A stretch of DNA of 58,656 nt from Butyrivibrio sp. INlla18 (GCF_900103635.1 NZ_FMXK01000022.1:1-58656), one strand, 5' to 3'. Positions 33,507 to 42,174 are shown, numbered from the stretch's first letter. Notes: generated by a model from the sequence alone, not told the origin. Numbers and translations: made by a program.

Positions 33507-34262
33507 TCAGTCCTTTCTTGCAATCGCTGTAAACTCACCCGGGAGTTTTTCATTTTCCCATGAAGGATGTTCATCAAAACGCTCCAAAATAAATCCGCTA
33601 CCGATGATAGAATTGATGATCTCGCTGATGGTGTACTTCCTGTAATGGCATTTCGGGATCTGCTTACGGATCTCCTCATCGTAAAATCTTGCGTGCGCCA
33701 TCTCACCTTCAAAGATATCTGTTGAGAAATAACTCATGGTAGGCTGCTGTAACCCTAGTATATCGGAAATCTTAGTAAATGGATGGAAGTCACTGCAAAT
33801 CATCTTTCCATCGTGTTTAAGCAATCCGTTCATAACATTCATAAAAGCATTTATATCGTGGAAATAATGAAGAATCCCACCTTCCATGAATACGACATCA
33901 AAGAAACCGGCATACTTGTCCATATCGATTTCCATGATGTCGCAGACTTCATATCCGATCTTCACGCCTGCAGCTTCAGCGGTTTCCACAGCGTATTTCC
34001 TGTTGGCTTCCGAAATATCAAACACTGTAACCTCTGCTCCCAAAAGAGCCAACGGAATAGCTTTCTTTCCGCAGGATCCGCATATATTGGCAACCTTGAT
34101 ACCATCAAAAGAATCAAAGTAATTTACATACTGTTTCAGCATTTTTCTGGGATTTTCTTTGTCCTTCGCTGCTCTTTCCTCCGGCGTTCCTGCAGTCCTA
34201 ACCCAGAACTCGTAAGCATCAAACTCCCAAGCTTTCTTATGTTGTTTACTGTATTCTTCCAA
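33507..34262 (-). CDS. Class I SAM-dependent methyltransferase
   Basis: A 251-residue methyltransferase. Motif I is ANICGSCGKKAIPLALLGA (a GxCGxK variant of GxGxG) with the acidic VFDISEANR, then CDIMEIDMDKYAGFFDVVFMEGGILHYF for the SAM/adenine region. The start is a TTG with GGGAG 9 nt upstream. The substrate is unknown; association with ANT(6)-like and GNAT genes suggests a small-molecule or antibiotic target, which is inference. It is the first gene of a four-gene minus-strand run ending with the adenosine deaminase. Confidence 0.88.
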   Translation of the reverse strand: MEEYSKQHKKAWEFDAYEFWVRTAGTPEERAAKDKENPRKMLKQYVNYFDSFDGIKVANICGSCGKKAIPLALLGAEVTVFDISEANRKYAVETAEAAGVKIGYEVCDIMEIDMDKYAGFFDVVFMEGGILHYFHDINAFMNVMNGLLKHDGKMICSDFHPFTKISDILGLQQPTMSYFSTDIFEGEMAHARFYDEEIRKQIPKCHYRKYTISEIINSIIGSGFILERFDEHPSWENEKLPGEFTAIARKD

Positions 34263-34331
34263 AATATTATTCTCCCGGCTTTTTATATGGACATTTATCC
34301 CTCAAGTTGAATTGCGCCATAACCTGCTAAA

Positions 34332-34497
34332 CTAGTGTAGCTGTTTTTATATTTCTCGACTATATTGATTAGATATGATTTGTAATCTACAAGGCGGAAG
34401 AAGGCGTCGATGGGGTTCCATCGACAACTGATGACAACGCAGTAGCTTCAAATTATAGCAAGCATATAGTCGAGTTAATATAAAACAGCTACACTAG
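34332..34497. mobile_element. MITE-like element, 166 bp, overlapping the end of the nuclease gene
   Basis: Terminal inverted repeats of about 34 bp: the left end begins CTAGTGTAGCTGTTTT (34332) and the right end is its reverse complement ending at 34497. Both continue with ATATT and CTCGACTATAT, with a few differences. The interior is unique apart from a perfect 8-bp hairpin (34406-34425, loop GGTT). It has no coding capacity, so a transposase would act in trans. The stop codon TAG of the adjacent gene (34491-34489) lies inside the right repeat. Target-site duplication is not clear. Confidence 0.7.
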
Positions 34498-35289
34498 ATA
34501 TTCTTTAATCATAGCCTTTATTATATTAGAACTGATGGCATGTTGAGAAGTCTCAAATGTCATGATCATATTTTTACCCAGAAAATATCCACTTTGCTCA
34601 TATGCCTCTATCTTAACTATATTTTTGTTTGCATAAGCTATGTTATCCATCATTCCAAAATGTTCCCAGATATATTCCTTTCTAGTTCTGATATTAAGGC
34701 ATGTAAAATCTGGTCTTACTGCTCCCATGCCCTTAAGTGCAAGTGGGTATTCATACCTGTATGGAATGCCACTTTGTTCCAGCATATTGGCTATTATCAG
34801 CTCAGATTTTGATCTTACCCTTATTCCATTGTTTGAAAAAAACTCTGTAACACTTTCATTAAATCCCATAGGCTCGTAGATTTCTTTTTTCCAATTCTCA
34901 ACATATATTTCCAGAGGTTCAATGATCGGTGTAACAAGCTTTTTCCTTGCATCTGCCATGCCCATATACACATTTTCAAGTGACTTTATATCATAGAGCT
35001 TTAAAAACTCCAAAATATCATTTCTGATTTTTACAAGTTTCTTTTTAAGTAGCATTTCATAATCTCGCTGTGCCACCTTCTTCAGCTTGTCCATTTCTTC
35101 GATTCTCGCATACTTCCGCTTTTGTGCGAGCTTGTCTACCCAGTAATACTGGTCTTTCCCGTTACTCTTACTTATTGCAATACCACAATTGCTCAAGCTT
35201 TTTACCCTTAACGCATTCTTATCAATTTGGGTTATTAGAGCATCTATCTCCTGTATTTGTTTTTCCAATTTTTCCTTATAATCCTGCAT
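34489..35289 (-). CDS. Coiled-coil protein with C-terminal PD-(D/E)XK-like nuclease domain, next to a repeat array
   Basis: A 266-residue protein of unknown function. Residues about 1-100 are highly charged helices, probably a coiled coil (KEKLEKQIQEIDALITQID). Residues about 155-250 look like a restriction-endonuclease fold: KSELIIANMLEQSGIPYRYE with Glu163, VRPDF with Asp194, and IWEHFG with Glu209, followed by IEAYEQSGYFLGKNMIMTFE. The last residues (Leu-Val-stop) are encoded by the terminal repeat of the MITE, so the original C-terminus is altered by a few residues at least. The start at 35289 has AAGGAG upstream. A strict repeat array begins 22 nt upstream of the ATG. Nuclease activity is predicted, not shown. 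Confidence 0.75.
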   Translation of the reverse strand: MQDYKEKLEKQIQEIDALITQIDKNALRVKSLSNCGIAISKSNGKDQYYWVDKLAQKRKYARIEEMDKLKKVAQRDYEMLLKKKLVKIRNDILEFLKLYDIKSLENVYMGMADARKKLVTPIIEPLEIYVENWKKEIYEPMGFNESVTEFFSNNGIRVRSKSELIIANMLEQSGIPYRYEYPLALKGMGAVRPDFTCLNIRTRKEYIWEHFGMMDNIAYANKNIVKIEAYEQSGYFLGKNMIMTFETSQHAISSNIIKAMIKEYLV

Positions 35290-35311
35290 CACCAAACTCC
35301 TTTTTTCAGAT

Positions 35312-35541
35312 CTACGTGACTCCACTTTATCTTTTGACTATTATCACGTAGTGCTGCACTGATATTCAGGCATTCTACGTGATACACCTTGTCAACCAGC
35401 CCTTCCTCACGTAAATTTTCCAGATATCTACTTATTTCTACGTGGACCACAAGAATCAAGAACAACACCTCACGTAGATGCCATAAATATCATGCATATC
35501 ACTACGCGAATAGTAGCTCAAAAAAGCAACTGCTCACGTAA
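35312..35541. repeat. Array of eight 8-bp motifs in alternating orientation with seven unique 23-24 nt spacers
   Basis: Plus-strand motif positions: CTACGTGA 35312, TCACGTAG 35344, CTACGTGA 35375, TCACGTAA 35407, CTACGTGG 35438, TCACGTAG 35470, CTACGCGA 35502, TCACGTAA 35534. Steps are 32, 31, 32, 31, 32, 32 and 32 bp. Spacers are 24, 23, 24, 23, 24, 24 and 24 nt and do not resemble one another. Consecutive pairs form 8-bp stems with about 24-nt loops. Of four changes in the four main pairs, three become G-U pairs on the minus strand and one on the plus strand. The array lies directly before the ribosome site of the nuclease-like gene. Confidence 0.85.
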
Positions 35542-35769
35542 GCCGTCTTCTTTTGCCACTTCTTTATCTATTATTTTGGGATTTACCAAGCTGTCCCAGA
35601 AAGAACAGCCATTTCAAAACGAACTTTGAAAAAGAACTATCTTGAAATACAAATGACAATATATAACAACTCAGATAAAAAGTAAATAAATTTCTAACTG
35701 TATTGATTCCCATACGGTTATGCCTTAAGGATAAGACTCTGACGAATTCAGTCAGTATAACAACAAAGC
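35542..35769. other. Non-coding gap between the repeat array and the guaA terminator
   Basis: I see no credible gene here. A weak minus-strand promoter candidate, TTGGTA (35584-35589), 17 bp, TAAAGA (35561-35566), would start transcription about 12 nt before the first motif of the array, consistent with array and nuclease gene sharing a transcript; both hexamers are poor. A short hairpin (GCTGT / ACAGC, 35590-35609) and CTGAC / GTCAG near 35740-35757 are too small to interpret. Confidence 0.35.
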
Positions 35770-35795
35770 CCCAGAAGCGCCTATGCGCTTCTGGG
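35770..35795 (-). terminator. Terminator of guaA
   Basis: An 11-bp perfect stem (CCCAGAAGCGC / GCGCTTCTGGG) with loop CTAT is followed on the minus strand by a T-rich run (GCTTTGTTGTT), 25 nt downstream of the guaA stop. Confidence 0.75.
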
Positions 35796-35820
35796 ACTTA
35801 ATTCAATAATGCATATTATT

Positions 35821-37371
35821 TTATTCAAGCTCTACAGTTCCTGGTGGCTTACTTGTGAGGTCGTACATTACGCGGTTAACACCCTTAACCTCGTTGATGA
35901 TACGGCTCATAACTTTCTGAAGTACTTCGAAAGGAATCTCAGAAGCCTCAGCTGTCATGAAGTCTATGGTTTCAACAGCGCGGAGTACGATCGCATAGTC
36001 ATATGTACGCTCATCGCCCATAACACCAACTGATCTCATATTTGAAAGAGCTGCAAAATACTGATCAGGTAATTTCTTAAGTCCTGCTGCAGCAAGCTCT
36101 TCTCTATAGATAAAGTCGGCATCCTGAACGATTCGAACCTTCTCTGCATTTACTTCACCGATGATACGGATGCCAAGACCAGGTCCTGGGAATGGCTGAC
36201 GAAATACCAGGTATTCAGGAAGTCCAAGCTCAAGTCCAGCCTTTCTAACTTCATCCTTAAAGAGTGAACGAAGAGGCTCGATGATCTCTTTGAAATCAAC
36301 ATAGTCAGGAAGTCCGCCAACATTGTGGTGAGACTTGATAACAACTGACTCTCCGCCAAGTCCTGACTCAACAACGTCAGGATAGATAGTTCCCTGTGCA
36401 AGGAAGTCTACTGTACCAATCTTCTTGGCCTCTTCCTCAAATACACGAATGAACTCTTCACCGATGATCTTACGCTTTCTCTCAGGCTCTTCTACGCCCT
36501 TAAGCTTGGCATAATATCTTTCAGCCGCATTAACGCGAACAAAGTTAATATCGAAATTACCATTTGGTCCAAATACGCTCTCAACCTCATCACCCTCGTT
36601 CTTACGAAGAAGACCATGATCCACGAATACGCAGGTAAGCTGCTTACCAATTGCCTTAGCAAGAAGTGCCGCAAGAACTGATGAATCAACACCGCCAGAA
36701 AGAGCAAGTAAAACCTTGCCATCTCCAACTTTCTCGCGAATCTCCTTGATCGTATTTTCAACGAAGGAATCCATGCGCCATGAACCAGAAGTAGCGCAGA
36801 TATTTCTAACGAAGTTATGAAGGATATCTTTACCCTTAACTGTGTGAAGAACCTCTGGATGGAACTGGATAGCATAGAGCTTCTTGTCTTCACAAGCCGC
36901 TGCAGCAACTGGGCAATCTGCTGTGTGAGCAATGATCTCAAATCCAGGAGCCACCTTGCTGATGTAATCGAAGTGACTCATCCAAACGATGGTCTTATCT
37001 TCAACGCCTGCAAAAAGAGCATCCTTAGAGCCATCAATAAATGTCTCTGTCTTACCATACTCTCTGACTGGAGCCTTCTCGACCTTACCACCCAGAACGT
37101 GCATCATAAGCTGCGCTCCGTAGCAAAGACCTAAAACTGGAATTCCAAGTTCAAAAAGCTCTTTGGTATATGTTGGAGCACCTTCCTCGTAACATGAGTT
37201 AGGTCCACCAGTTAAAATGATTCCCTTAGGGGACATTTCCTTGATCTGCTCAATCGGAGTACGATATGAATAGATCTCGCAGTAAACGTTACACTCTCTG
37301 ACGCGCCTTGCAACCAGCTGGTTGTACTGTCCGCCAAAGTCAATGACTATAACTTTCTCTTCTGCAGCCAT
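35821..37371 (-). CDS. guaA: GMP synthase (glutamine-hydrolysing)
   Basis: A 516-residue two-domain enzyme making GMP from XMP, ATP and glutamine. The class I amidotransferase domain has the nucleophile Cys in [11 protein letters not shown] and the His/Glu pair in IQFHPEV. The ATP pyrophosphatase domain has the PP-loop [17 protein letters not shown]. The C-terminal dimerisation part ends [16 protein letters not shown], the usual ending. Start 37371 (MAAEEK) has GGAGGA 5 nt upstream; an upstream in-frame ATG lacks a site. It has its own promoter (37457-37486) and terminator and is transcribed alone. Confidence 0.97.
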   Translation of the reverse strand: MAAEEKVIVIDFGGQYNQLVARRVRECNVYCEIYSYRTPIEQIKEMSPKGIILTGGPNSCYEEGAPTYTKELFELGIPVLGLCYGAQLMMHVLGGKVEKAPVREYGKTETFIDGSKDALFAGVEDKTIVWMSHFDYISKVAPGFEIIAHTADCPVAAAACEDKKLYAIQFHPEVLHTVKGKDILHNFVRNICATSGSWRMDSFVENTIKEIREKVGDGKVLLALSGGVDSSVLAALLAKAIGKQLTCVFVDHGLLRKNEGDEVESVFGPNGNFDINFVRVNAAERYYAKLKGVEEPERKRKIIGEEFIRVFEEEAKKIGTVDFLAQGTIYPDVVESGLGGESVVIKSHHNVGGLPDYVDFKEIIEPLRSLFKDEVRKAGLELGLPEYLVFRQPFPGPGLGIRIIGEVNAEKVRIVQDADFIYREELAAAGLKKLPDQYFAALSNMRSVGVMGDERTYDYAIVLRAVETIDFMTAEASEIPFEVLQKVMSRIINEVKGVNRVMYDLTSKPPGTVELE

Positions 37372-37410
37372 GCTTCCTCCTACCAAATCTATATTGTTGG
37401 GTATCCTCAA

Positions 37411-37455
37411 ACAAAGAAAATACCCGAGTGATGTTAAAATCCATCAATCGGGTAT
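37411..37455 (-). terminator. Hairpin and T-tract between the NlpC/P60 gene and guaA
   Basis: A long stem (ATACCCGA / TCGGGTAT with an inner TGATG / CATCA, 37420-37455) is followed on the minus strand by TTTTCTTTG. It can end transcription from the NlpC/P60 gene. Because the guaA promoter lies just upstream, guaA transcripts also begin at this hairpin, so it could attenuate guaA. Confidence 0.6.
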
Positions 37456-37456
37456 G

Positions 37457-37486
37457 ATTATACACTAGCATGCTGGATATTAACAA
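37457..37486 (-). promoter_or_regulatory. Promoter of guaA
   Basis: On the minus strand TTGTTA (37481-37486), 18 bp, TATAAT (37457-37462). The predicted start is about 37450, inside the terminator-like hairpin, giving a leader of about 80 nt. Confidence 0.6.
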
Positions 37487-37520
37487 CATGAATATTCCAT
37501 AAAAAAGTGAATTTCTTGCT

Positions 37521-38831
37521 TTAGTTAATATACCTTCTTACGGAAATGATGGATCTGTATGTAGCGGGACTATACTTGATACCTGTTTTCTGGGTACTAG
37601 CATGAACTATCTGTCCGCCGCCTATATATATTCCAACATGTCCGCCGTAGTAAATAACGTCTCCTGGCTGGGCATCCGCATAGGATACTTCTCTACCATA
37701 AGAGCCCTGTGCCCACGAAGTTCTTGGAACTGAAATTCCATAGGCCTTGTAGACTGCCATTACAAAGCCGGAGCAGTCAGCTCCATCTGTAAGGCTTGTT
37801 CCACCCGGAACATAAGGATTACCTACAAACTTGCATGCGTAATTTGCTATATTAGATCCCGTTGCGCTTCCTGTTGGAGCAACATATCCGGAACCTCCAG
37901 ATGCACCACCTGAACCAGATGATGACTGGGAATAATTTGATCCAGAATCTGAATCCGAATCATTATTTGCTGCCTGTTCAGCCTGATATGCATCTTCCTT
38001 GGCTTTCTTGGTCTCGGCAACTTCTTTTTGCTTTTGTTCTATCTGCTTTTGAAGACTTGCGATACTGGACTGCTGGCTCTTAACTTGGGCTGTATACACA
38101 GCTGCGTCCTGCTTTGCCTTGGCAATCTTAACTTCATAATCAGCGTAAGTTGCCTTGTACTCTGCAAGCACTTCTTCCATGTATGCCTGTTCTTCTTCTA
38201 GCTCCATCTCTGAAGTTTCAAGCTCTGCCTTTTCTTCTTCAAGCTGCTTGCCATAGGCTTCAGCAGCTTCCTTGGCAGCTACATATTCAGAGAGCTTCTG
38301 TCTGTCATATTCATAAAGCTCTTCTACATACTGAACTTTATTGAGAGCATCTGCATAACTTGTAGCAGTTAAAAGAATCTGCACATACGATAGGTTTCCC
38401 TTTTCATACATGAACTTGATTCTCTGAGTCATTGCTTCGTACAATGTCTCTTCCTGTTTCTTGGCTTCATCATATTCTGCCTGAGTTATCTCTATCTGCT
38501 CTTGCTTAGCCGCAATGTCTTCTTTGATAAGTTCAATGTCAGTCATGAGACCTACGATCTCAGCATTGGTCTCATCAATTGCTTCCTTTGTCTCACCCTG
38601 AGCTTCTGAGTAATCATTTATCTGGCTGTTAGCGTTATTAAGCTTGTTCTGACTGTCTTTCTTCTGGTTTTCAAGAGCTTTCTTTTGATTCTCCAGCTCT
38701 TTTTGTTCGTTTTCAAGCTTCTCTTGTTTTTCCTGTAAATCAGTACTGGTGGTAGCCCATACAGGGTCTGCCACCAGTAAACTCATAACAAGGGAAATAG
38801 CTATCATATTAAAAAGACTTCTTTTTTTCAT
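37521..38831 (-). CDS. Secreted coiled-coil NlpC/P60 peptidoglycan endopeptidase
   Basis: A 436-residue exported hydrolase with a signal peptide ending near VADPVWA (about residue 27). A long coiled coil follows (about 30-270; repeats such as EKQEKLENEQKELENQKKAL), comparable to PcsB/CwlO-type regulators. After a Ser/Gly linker comes an NlpC/P60 domain (about 325-436) with the catalytic Cys in TDGADCSGFVMAVYKAYG and His in YYGGHVGIYIGGGQIVHAS. It cleaves peptide stems of peptidoglycan; the coiled coil usually docks to FtsEX. I start at 38831, giving 6-nt spacing from AAGGGGG. An extended -10 lies at 38864-38872. Confidence 0.93.
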   Translation of the reverse strand: MKKRSLFNMIAISLVMSLLVADPVWATTSTDLQEKQEKLENEQKELENQKKALENQKKDSQNKLNNANSQINDYSEAQGETKEAIDETNAEIVGLMTDIELIKEDIAAKQEQIEITQAEYDEAKKQEETLYEAMTQRIKFMYEKGNLSYVQILLTATSYADALNKVQYVEELYEYDRQKLSEYVAAKEAAEAYGKQLEEEKAELETSEMELEEEQAYMEEVLAEYKATYADYEVKIAKAKQDAAVYTAQVKSQQSSIASLQKQIEQKQKEVAETKKAKEDAYQAEQAANNDSDSDSGSNYSQSSSGSGGASGGSGYVAPTGSATGSNIANYACKFVGNPYVPGGTSLTDGADCSGFVMAVYKAYGISVPRTSWAQGSYGREVSYADAQPGDVIYYGGHVGIYIGGGQIVHASTQKTGIKYSPATYRSIISVRRYIN

Positions 38832-38863
38832 ACGCATCCCCCTTGTCTAATCTCTATAGTCTA

Positions 38864-38872
38864 AGTATATCA
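38864..38872 (-). promoter_or_regulatory. Extended -10 promoter of the NlpC/P60 gene
   Basis: The minus strand reads TGATATACT (TGnTATACT), about 33 nt upstream of the start. It lies just inside the 3' flank of asnS, so the hydrolase can be expressed apart from asnS. Confidence 0.5.
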
Positions 38873-38882
38873 CATGCGTGCA

Positions 38883-40274
38883 TTAAAGCTCACAATTTCC
38901 GACTGTTCTAGGGAATGACTCAACGTCTCTGATGTTAGCCATGCCTGTAAGGTACATTACGCAACGCTCAAATCCAAGACCAAATCCTGCGTGACGTACA
39001 CTTCCATATTTACGAAGATCAAGATAGAACTGATACTCGTCCTTCTTCATTCCAAGCTCATCCATACGCTTCTCGAGGATTGCAAGGTCATCCTCTCTCT
39101 GGCTACCACCGATGATCTCTCCGATACCAGGCACAAGGCAATCAGCTGCTGCAACTGTCTTTCCATCTGGATTAAGCTTCATGTAGAATGCCTTGATTTC
39201 CTTTGGATAATCAGTTACAAATACAGGCTTCTTGAAGATTTCCTCTGTAAGGAATCTCTCATGCTCTGTCTGGAGATCACATCCCCATGATACCTTATAA
39301 TCAAACTTGTCATTGTGCTTCTCTAAAAGCTCAATAGCCTCTGTATATGAGATACGACCAAACTCGTTGTTAACTACGTTGTTAAGTCTGTCGATAAGTC
39401 CCTTATCAATGAACTCGTTAAAGAATGCCATCTCTTCTGGGCAGTGCTCTAATACATAGCTGATAACATATTTGAGCATTGCTTCTGCTGTGTCACAATC
39501 ATCCTTAAGATCTGCAAAGCACATCTCAGGCTCGATCATCCAGAACTCAGCTGCATGTCTTGTTGTGTTTGAGTTCTCAGCACGGAATGTAGGTCCAAAT
39601 GTGTAAACATTCTTGAATGCAAATGCATAAGTCTCTACGTTAAGCTGTCCACTTACTGTAAGGTTAACTGGCTTTCCAAAGAAATCCTTGGAGTAATCAA
39701 CAGCTCCGTCCTCAGTCTTAGGAACGTTGTTGAGGTCCATTGTAGTAACCTGGAACATCTCGCCGGCACCTTCACAGTCACTACCTGTAATAAGTGGTGT
39801 GTGAACATATACGAAATTTCTCTCCTGGAAGAAAGAATGAATAGCATAAGCTGCTACGCTTCTAACCTTGAACACCGCCTCAAATGTGTTTGTTCTAGCA
39901 CGAAGATGAGGGATTGTTCTAAGGAACTCAAGTGTATGTCTCTTTTTCTGAAGAGGATAATCAGCTGTTGACTGTCCTTCAATCTCAACAGTCTCTGCCT
40001 GCATCTCAAATGGCTGCTTGGCTCCTGGTGTTGCAACGATAGTTCCTGTTGCGATAACAGCTGCACCAACATTTAACTTACTGATCTCTGCAAAATTTGA
40101 AAGGGCATCAGAATATACAATCTGTAAAGGCTTGAAATATGTACCATCATTTAAAACGATGAATCCGATTGCTTTTGAATCACGAATGCTTCTGATCCAT
40201 CCGCCTACAGTTACCTTCTGGCCTGCGTATTTTTCCTGTTCTTCGAATAGTGCTCTGATATCTACTAAATCCAT
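38883..40274 (-). CDS. asnS: Asparaginyl-tRNA synthetase
   Basis: A 463-residue class II aminoacyl-tRNA synthetase. It has the OB-fold anticodon domain (about 1-110, [24 protein letters not shown]), then motif 2 [26 protein letters not shown] and motif 3 [15 protein letters not shown]. The ending [15 protein letters not shown] is characteristic of AsnS rather than AspS. Start 40274 has GGGAGG 5 nt upstream. No T-box leader is possible because the preceding gene ends only 25 nt away. Confidence 0.97.
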   Translation of the reverse strand: MDLVDIRALFEEQEKYAGQKVTVGGWIRSIRDSKAIGFIVLNDGTYFKPLQIVYSDALSNFAEISKLNVGAAVIATGTIVATPGAKQPFEMQAETVEIEGQSTADYPLQKKRHTLEFLRTIPHLRARTNTFEAVFKVRSVAAYAIHSFFQERNFVYVHTPLITGSDCEGAGEMFQVTTMDLNNVPKTEDGAVDYSKDFFGKPVNLTVSGQLNVETYAFAFKNVYTFGPTFRAENSNTTRHAAEFWMIEPEMCFADLKDDCDTAEAMLKYVISYVLEHCPEEMAFFNEFIDKGLIDRLNNVVNNEFGRISYTEAIELLEKHNDKFDYKVSWGCDLQTEHERFLTEEIFKKPVFVTDYPKEIKAFYMKLNPDGKTVAAADCLVPGIGEIIGGSQREDDLAILEKRMDELGMKKDEYQFYLDLRKYGSVRHAGFGLGFERCVMYLTGMANIRDVESFPRTVGNCEL

Positions 40275-40299
40275 GGCGACCTCCCTGATCAAATTTTAT

Positions 40300-41526
40300 T
40301 TATTCTGCTGGCTCTACAACGTTTGCATTTTCAACGAGGTAATCCATAACCTTCTCGGCAAGAAGACCTTCTCTATAAACTTCAGGATCTACTGTAGCCT
40401 TGAACTCCTCATATGTGCTATATGCTGTAGTTGAAGCATTATCGTATGCATTCTTAAGGTATGCATCAATATCTTCTTCTGTAACTTCAATTCCTTCATT
40501 CTTGGCAATTGCTGCAAACATAATGAACTGCTGAGTAGCTTCTGTAACCATTGCCTTAAGATAATCATCAGGAGTATCTGTTGAACCTTCCTGCTGGATC
40601 ATCATTGTAACAATGTCGCTAGCTGTAAGCTGCTGTCCCATGTACATTGAATACATGCTTGCATAGTACTCAAGTGACTCATTCTGCTGAATGAGATATC
40701 TGTTATAAAGATTCTGTGGAACCTCTTTAAACTCACAAGCTTCTGTTACCTTTGCAAGAACAGCCTCTTCAAGATCTGAATCATACTTGCTTTGTGCATC
40801 AGTTATCATACCATTCTTGACATATGCTTTAAGCTCTTCAAGTGTTGTAACACCCTCTGCTCCAAGGCCTGCTGCCCACTCATCTGTCATCTCATCTGAA
40901 GCCACCTTGATGCTGTTAATTGTAACTGTGAATACAACATTCTTACCTGCAAGGTCTGTTGCACCGTAATTCTCTGGGAATGTAAGGTTAAGGTCTACTG
41001 TATCACCAACATTTGTGCCTACAAGTCCTGACTCAAAGCCTTCAATGTATGAATTAGAACCGATCACAAGGTCAGCACCTTCAGCTGTACCGCCGTCAAA
41101 TGCCTCGCCTGAATCAGCATACTTACCAACATAGTCGATATTAACTGTATCTCCATCCTGAACTGCTCTGTCTGTTACCTCAGTCATTGGTGGGTTATTT
41201 GTAAAGATAGACTTGATCTGCTCATCAACCTGCTCATCTGTTACATTTGGAGCAGCAAGTTCAACTGTGACACCCTTATACTCGCCAAGAGTAACGAACT
41301 CTTCTGGATTGATCTCTGCAAGGGCCATTGTCTCAAGGTTCTCAAGATTCTGAAGTGCAGAAATAGTCTGTGTCTGTGCACCATCTGATGAGCTTGTGGC
41401 AGCTGCATCATCTGCTGATGAACCTGTAGATGCATCTGTAGTTGCTTCTGTGCTCTGGCCATTACATGCTGTAAGGGCTGTCACCATGAGTACTCCTGCC
41501 ATTAAAAAAGCTATTTTATTTCTCAT
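40300..41526 (-). CDS. Trigger-factor-like FKBP-type peptidyl-prolyl isomerase lipoprotein
   Basis: A 408-residue exported foldase. Lipobox TALTAC gives Cys21, followed by a Ser/Thr/Ala linker. The FKBP domain (about 145-235) shows GDTVNIDYVGKYADSGEAFDGG and NLTFPENYGATDLAGKNVVFTVTINSIK. The flanking parts (about 85-140 and 240-400) follow the trigger factor pattern of N-terminal and C-terminal chaperone arms. It probably helps fold secreted proteins at the outer face of the membrane, like PrsA. Start 41526 has GAGGAG upstream. It lies 25 nt before asnS and may share a transcript. Confidence 0.9.
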   Translation of the reverse strand: MRNKIAFLMAGVLMVTALTACNGQSTEATTDASTGSSADDAAATSSSDGAQTQTISALQNLENLETMALAEINPEEFVTLGEYKGVTVELAAPNVTDEQVDEQIKSIFTNNPPMTEVTDRAVQDGDTVNIDYVGKYADSGEAFDGGTAEGADLVIGSNSYIEGFESGLVGTNVGDTVDLNLTFPENYGATDLAGKNVVFTVTINSIKVASDEMTDEWAAGLGAEGVTTLEELKAYVKNGMITDAQSKYDSDLEEAVLAKVTEACEFKEVPQNLYNRYLIQQNESLEYYASMYSMYMGQQLTASDIVTMMIQQEGSTDTPDDYLKAMVTEATQQFIMFAAIAKNEGIEVTEEDIDAYLKNAYDNASTTAYSTYEEFKATVDPEVYREGLLAEKVMDYLVENANVVEPAE

Positions 41527-41623
41527 AATAGTTCTCCTCAATGATCTATTTTTGTTTACATATTATTAGTAAAAACAATATTTTTTATACTACCACACTC
41601 TACCATTAGATTAAAGTATTTAT

Positions 41624-41652
41624 TTGCCTTGTAGACCAAAGAATGCTAAAAT
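41624..41652 (+). promoter_or_regulatory. Promoter of the small membrane protein gene at 41701
   Basis: TTGCCT (41624-41629), 17 bp, TAAAAT (41647-41652) on the plus strand, about 50 nt before the start codon. Confidence 0.5.
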
Positions 41653-41700
41653 AAACTCTGTTCATAATCAAATGGAAAAAGAAATTCGGAGGAACAAGTT

Positions 41701-42174
41701 TTGAGCACAGGAGCAATCGTTGCAATCGTTATTGCAGTTATTTTAGTAGCAGCTATCGTTGCACTTATCATAGTTGGTAAAAAAGCACAAAAGAGACAGG
41801 AAGAGCAGCAGGTTCAGCTTGATGCAATGAAGCAGACTCTTACAATGCTTATCATTGATAAAAAGAGAATGAAGCTTAATGAGTCAGGTCTTCCTCAGTC
41901 AGTTATCGAGCAGACACCTAAGCTTCTCAGAAGATCCAAGCTTCCAATCCTTAAGGTTAGAGTTGGTAACAGAGTTATGAGTCTTATCTGCGATGAGAAG
42001 ATTTATGATCAGGTACCTGTTAAAAAAGAAGTTAAGGCTTCAGTAAGTGGTATCTACGTAACAGAAGTTAAAGGTCTACACGGTAAGGTTCAGGCACCTG
42101 AACAGAAGAAAGGATTCTTCAAGAATCTCGTTTCTAAGGCTCAGGAAAAAGCCGGAGCAAAGATGGTTAAATAA
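41701..42174 (+). CDS. Single-span membrane protein of unknown function
   Basis: A 157-residue protein. One N-terminal helix (AIVAIVIAVILVAAIVALIIVG, residues about 4-25) is followed by a Gln/Glu-rich helix, and a soluble part with KLLRRSKLPILKVRVGNRVMSLICDEKIYDQVPVK split by short turns. The C-terminus is basic and Gly/Lys-rich (GFFKNLVSKAQEKAGAKM). It starts with TTG at 41701, with GGAGG 8 nt upstream. It resembles short conserved Lachnospiraceae membrane proteins, none with a function I know. It is a single-gene unit with its own promoter and terminator. Confidence 0.75.
   Translation: MSTGAIVAIVIAVILVAAIVALIIVGKKAQKRQEEQQVQLDAMKQTLTMLIIDKKRMKLNESGLPQSVIEQTPKLLRRSKLPILKVRVGNRVMSLICDEKIYDQVPVKKEVKASVSGIYVTEVKGLHGKVQAPEQKKGFFKNLVSKAQEKAGAKMVK

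Noticed and set aside
33503..33712. 70-codon N-terminal extension of the GNAT-Nudix protein
   Set aside because: It overlaps the methyltransferase in another frame and is Ser/Arg-rich nonsense; GNAT homology begins at the ATG at 33502, which has a ribosome site.
33783..34310. A 175-codon plus-strand frame
   Set aside because: Antisense to the methyltransferase, without start signals or domain.
35312..35541. CRISPR array
   Set aside because: Repeats are only 8 bp and alternate in orientation, spacers are 23-24 nt, and no cas gene is in the window.
40275..40299. T-box leader for asnS
   Set aside because: Only 25 nt separate asnS from the preceding gene, so no room exists.
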